From VXNE01 sp965206615 (lineage in GTDB: Bacteria > Pseudomonadota > Gammaproteobacteria > Pseudomonadales > Azotimanducaceae): a DNA stretch of 64,000 bases. The stretch spans positions 1,984,001 through 2,048,000 of the forward strand of contig CBDBKI010000005.1 in NCBI GenBank assembly GCA_965206615.1, read 5' to 3'. Positions 62,823 to 64,000 of this stretch are shown here, one piece after another. A model generated the notes under the pieces. It saw only the letters and a program-made list of their open reading frames with translations, had not been told where the DNA came from and made no database searches. A program made the translations under genes and the position numbers. Each line of letters starts with the position of its first letter. Position 1 is the first letter of the stretch.

Positions 62823-63574
62823 AGGTGAAGAAGCTCTTCCAGAAAACGCTGTTCGGCGTTTTCTCCCTGTTCGGCTTCATCGGGCTGTCGACGTCGATCC
62901 TGTGCGTCTACACGGTCGATACGCACCTCTCGGAGGAGTACCTCAGCAACAGCCAGGACATCGCCAAGACCATCGCGGACGCGAGTGTCGACATTCTGCT
63001 GAACCGCGACCTCTCCACCCTGCAGTCGCTGATCGACCAGTTCGTCGAGATCCAGGGTATCAAGTACATCTACGTGACGAACGAGGCCGGCGAGTACCTC
63101 GCCCATACCTTCGTCCCGGGTATTCCGGAGGAGATCCTGGCGGGAGACCCGTCGATTACCGAGACCGTGGAGCGCAACCTGCCCGGCATGGGCGACTTCG
63201 TCGAAGTCGGCAGCCCGATCCTGGCGGGCGTGGCCGGGGCCGTGCACGTCGGCATGGACACGGACCTGATCGCGCTGAAGATCCAGCGCGCCATCGGCCA
63301 GCAGGTGTACCTCATTTCGATCGTGTTCGTGGTCGGCGTGTTCGCGGCGATCTGGCTGGTGAACCTCGCCGCGAAGCCGGTCGGCGACCTGCTGGCCTAC
63401 GCGGTCGCCGTTGCGCGCGATGTCGGGGGGGAGGGCGAGGAGGCACTCGACCAGAGCCACCGCAAGGTCCTCGAGCGTGACGACGAGGCGGGGCAGCTTG
63501 CCCGGCTGTTCCTCCACTGCCTGAGAAGTGGCGACGGGACCCCCGGCGCGTCGCCGGCCGAAGCACGGACCTGA
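62819..63574 (+). CDS. Single-cache-domain membrane sensor protein, without output domain
   Basis: 251 residues, start ATG overlapping the previous stop (ATGA). First membrane helix FGVFSLFGFIGLSTSILCVY, then a periplasmic cache-like domain (KTIADASVDILLNRDLSTLQ, GIKYIYVTNEAGEYLAHTF, GAVHVGMDTDLIALKIQ), second helix VYLISIVFVVGVFAAIWLVN and a short HAMP-like tail ending in DDEAGQLARLFLHCLR. No kinase, GGDEF or chemotaxis domain follows. It probably works as a sensor subunit with the co-translated binding protein; the signalling partner is elsewhere. Confidence 0.8.
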   Translation: MKVKKLFQKTLFGVFSLFGFIGLSTSILCVYTVDTHLSEEYLSNSQDIAKTIADASVDILLNRDLSTLQSLIDQFVEIQGIKYIYVTNEAGEYLAHTFVPGIPEEILAGDPSITETVERNLPGMGDFVEVGSPILAGVAGAVHVGMDTDLIALKIQRAIGQQVYLISIVFVVGVFAAIWLVNLAAKPVGDLLAYAVAVARDVGGEGEEALDQSHRKVLERDDEAGQLARLFLHCLRSGDGTPGASPAEART

Positions 63575-63582
63575 CACCCGCC

Positions 63583-64000
63583 ATGCCCCGCTGGGTCATC
63601 GCCACCGCCTGCACCGCGCTGCAGCTCTGTCTCGGCACCGTGTACGCATGGAGTTTCTTCCAGACCATGCTGGTGCGCGACTACGGCTGGACGTTCACGG
63701 ATACGGCGTGGGCATTCAGCATCGCCATCTTCTCGCTCGGCACCTCCGCGGCGTGGGCGGGTCAGGCACTGCCGAAGCTCGGGCCGCGCCGGCTGGCGCT
63801 GACCGGCAGTGCCATGTTCTGCGGCGGCTACTTCATCGCGGCCCTCGCCCTGCGCATCGACGTGCTCTGGCTCTTCTACCTCGGCTACGGGGTGATCGGC
63901 GGCGCGGGCATCGGCCTCGGCTACGTGACACCTGTGGCGACGGTCGCCAAGTGGTACCCGGACCGCAAGGGGCTGGCCACCGGCATCGTCGTGATGGGCT
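63583..64000 (+). CDS. MFS transporter, OFA (oxalate/formate antiporter) subfamily, partial
   Basis: 139 residues are visible; the gene continues past the right edge. The start PRWVIATACTALQLCLGTVY and AWSFFQTMLVRDYGWT, then LGYGVIGGAGIGLGYVTPV and AKWYPDRKGLATGIVVMG are characteristic of OFA-family carriers. At least four hydrophobic segments are present. It lies eight bases after the cache protein, so the binding protein, the sensor and this permease form one transcription unit. Substrates are probably small carboxylates; this is family-level inference. Confidence 0.88.
   Translation, partial: MPRWVIATACTALQLCLGTVYAWSFFQTMLVRDYGWTFTDTAWAFSIAIFSLGTSAAWAGQALPKLGPRRLALTGSAMFCGGYFIAALALRIDVLWLFYLGYGVIGGAGIGLGYVTPVATVAKWYPDRKGLATGIVVMG

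Noticed and set aside
1..64000. tRNA, rRNA or other structured RNA genes
   Set aside because: No cloverleaf, rRNA signature or riboswitch-like core was recognised by eye; a tRNAscan-SE or Infernal run would be decisive.

Overview
The window is very GC-rich, densely packed bacterial chromosome with short intergenic gaps, many Shine-Dalgarno sequences and several stop/start overlaps. The gene content suggests a heterotrophic, Gram-negative (outer-membrane-bearing) marine or host-associated proteobacterium, probably gammaproteobacterial in style. It has TonB-dependent receptors, an M16 lipoprotein protease, sulfatases, DUF3604 and DUF6152 proteins, CoA-linked catabolic enzymes and flavin or Rieske oxygenases. 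This placement is inference. I see no rRNA, tRNA, CRISPR array or complete insertion sequence. Several genes carry single-base frameshifts or truncations, which may be real decay or errors in a metagenome assembly.

Layout. 1-6.9 kb: a class-III aminotransferase (cut by the window edge) diverges from an acyl-CoA synthetase, an SDR and a DUF3604 protein, followed by a decayed TonB receptor. 7-12.4 kb: a PIN-type toxin-antitoxin pair, an ABM-like protein divergent from a CYTH-CHAD protein across a 19-bp palindrome, a cyclase and an amidohydrolase coupled to lhr. 12.4-21 kb: the Lhr helicase, a sulfatase, an ArsC-like gene whose catalytic cysteine codon is TGA, an NHL protein and a P-x-x-V-Y repeat protein. 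21-25.6 kb: a scarred region with a MazEF module, a sulfatase fragment and an IS256-family remnant, then a luciferase-like monooxygenase and a CoA-transferase. 25.8-30.5 kb: an AAA ATPase, oligopeptidase B and an acyl-CoA dehydrogenase. 30.6-34.2 kb: a tight five-gene run (SRAP, RDD, a conserved unknown, a U-G-S-C selenoprotein, DUF72). 34.2-40.1 kb: a broken TMEM175-like gene, a truncated DUF6152 gene, two small unknown genes, a 5'-truncated gene and a frameshifted TonB receptor meeting at an abrupt junction. 40.1-51.2 kb: a HAD phosphatase, a D-aminoacylase-like enzyme, an HpcH/HpaI aldolase, two tandem paralogous sulfatases (the first frameshifted), an M16 protease and a second luciferase-like enzyme. 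51.6-64 kb: HigBA, gamma-glutamyltransferase, a type-B carboxylesterase, a SWIM-SNF2 helicase, a Rieske oxygenase convergent with a methyltransferase, a substrate-binding protein overlapping a cache-domain membrane protein, and the start of an OFA-type MFS transporter.

The most important observation is two probable selenoprotein genes that ordinary gene calling would break at TGA. The first is an ArsC-family protein (18168-18518) with Sec exactly at the catalytic Cys12 position and the arginines at 60, 94 and 107 in register with plasmid R773 ArsC. The second is a UGSC-family protein (32930-33454). Both TGA codons are followed by a hairpin at the spacing expected for a bacterial SECIS element. 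A second notable feature is a family of palindromic repeats bounded by TGTAGGGG/CCCCTACA, which at several sites supplies the TAG stop codon of the neighbouring gene.
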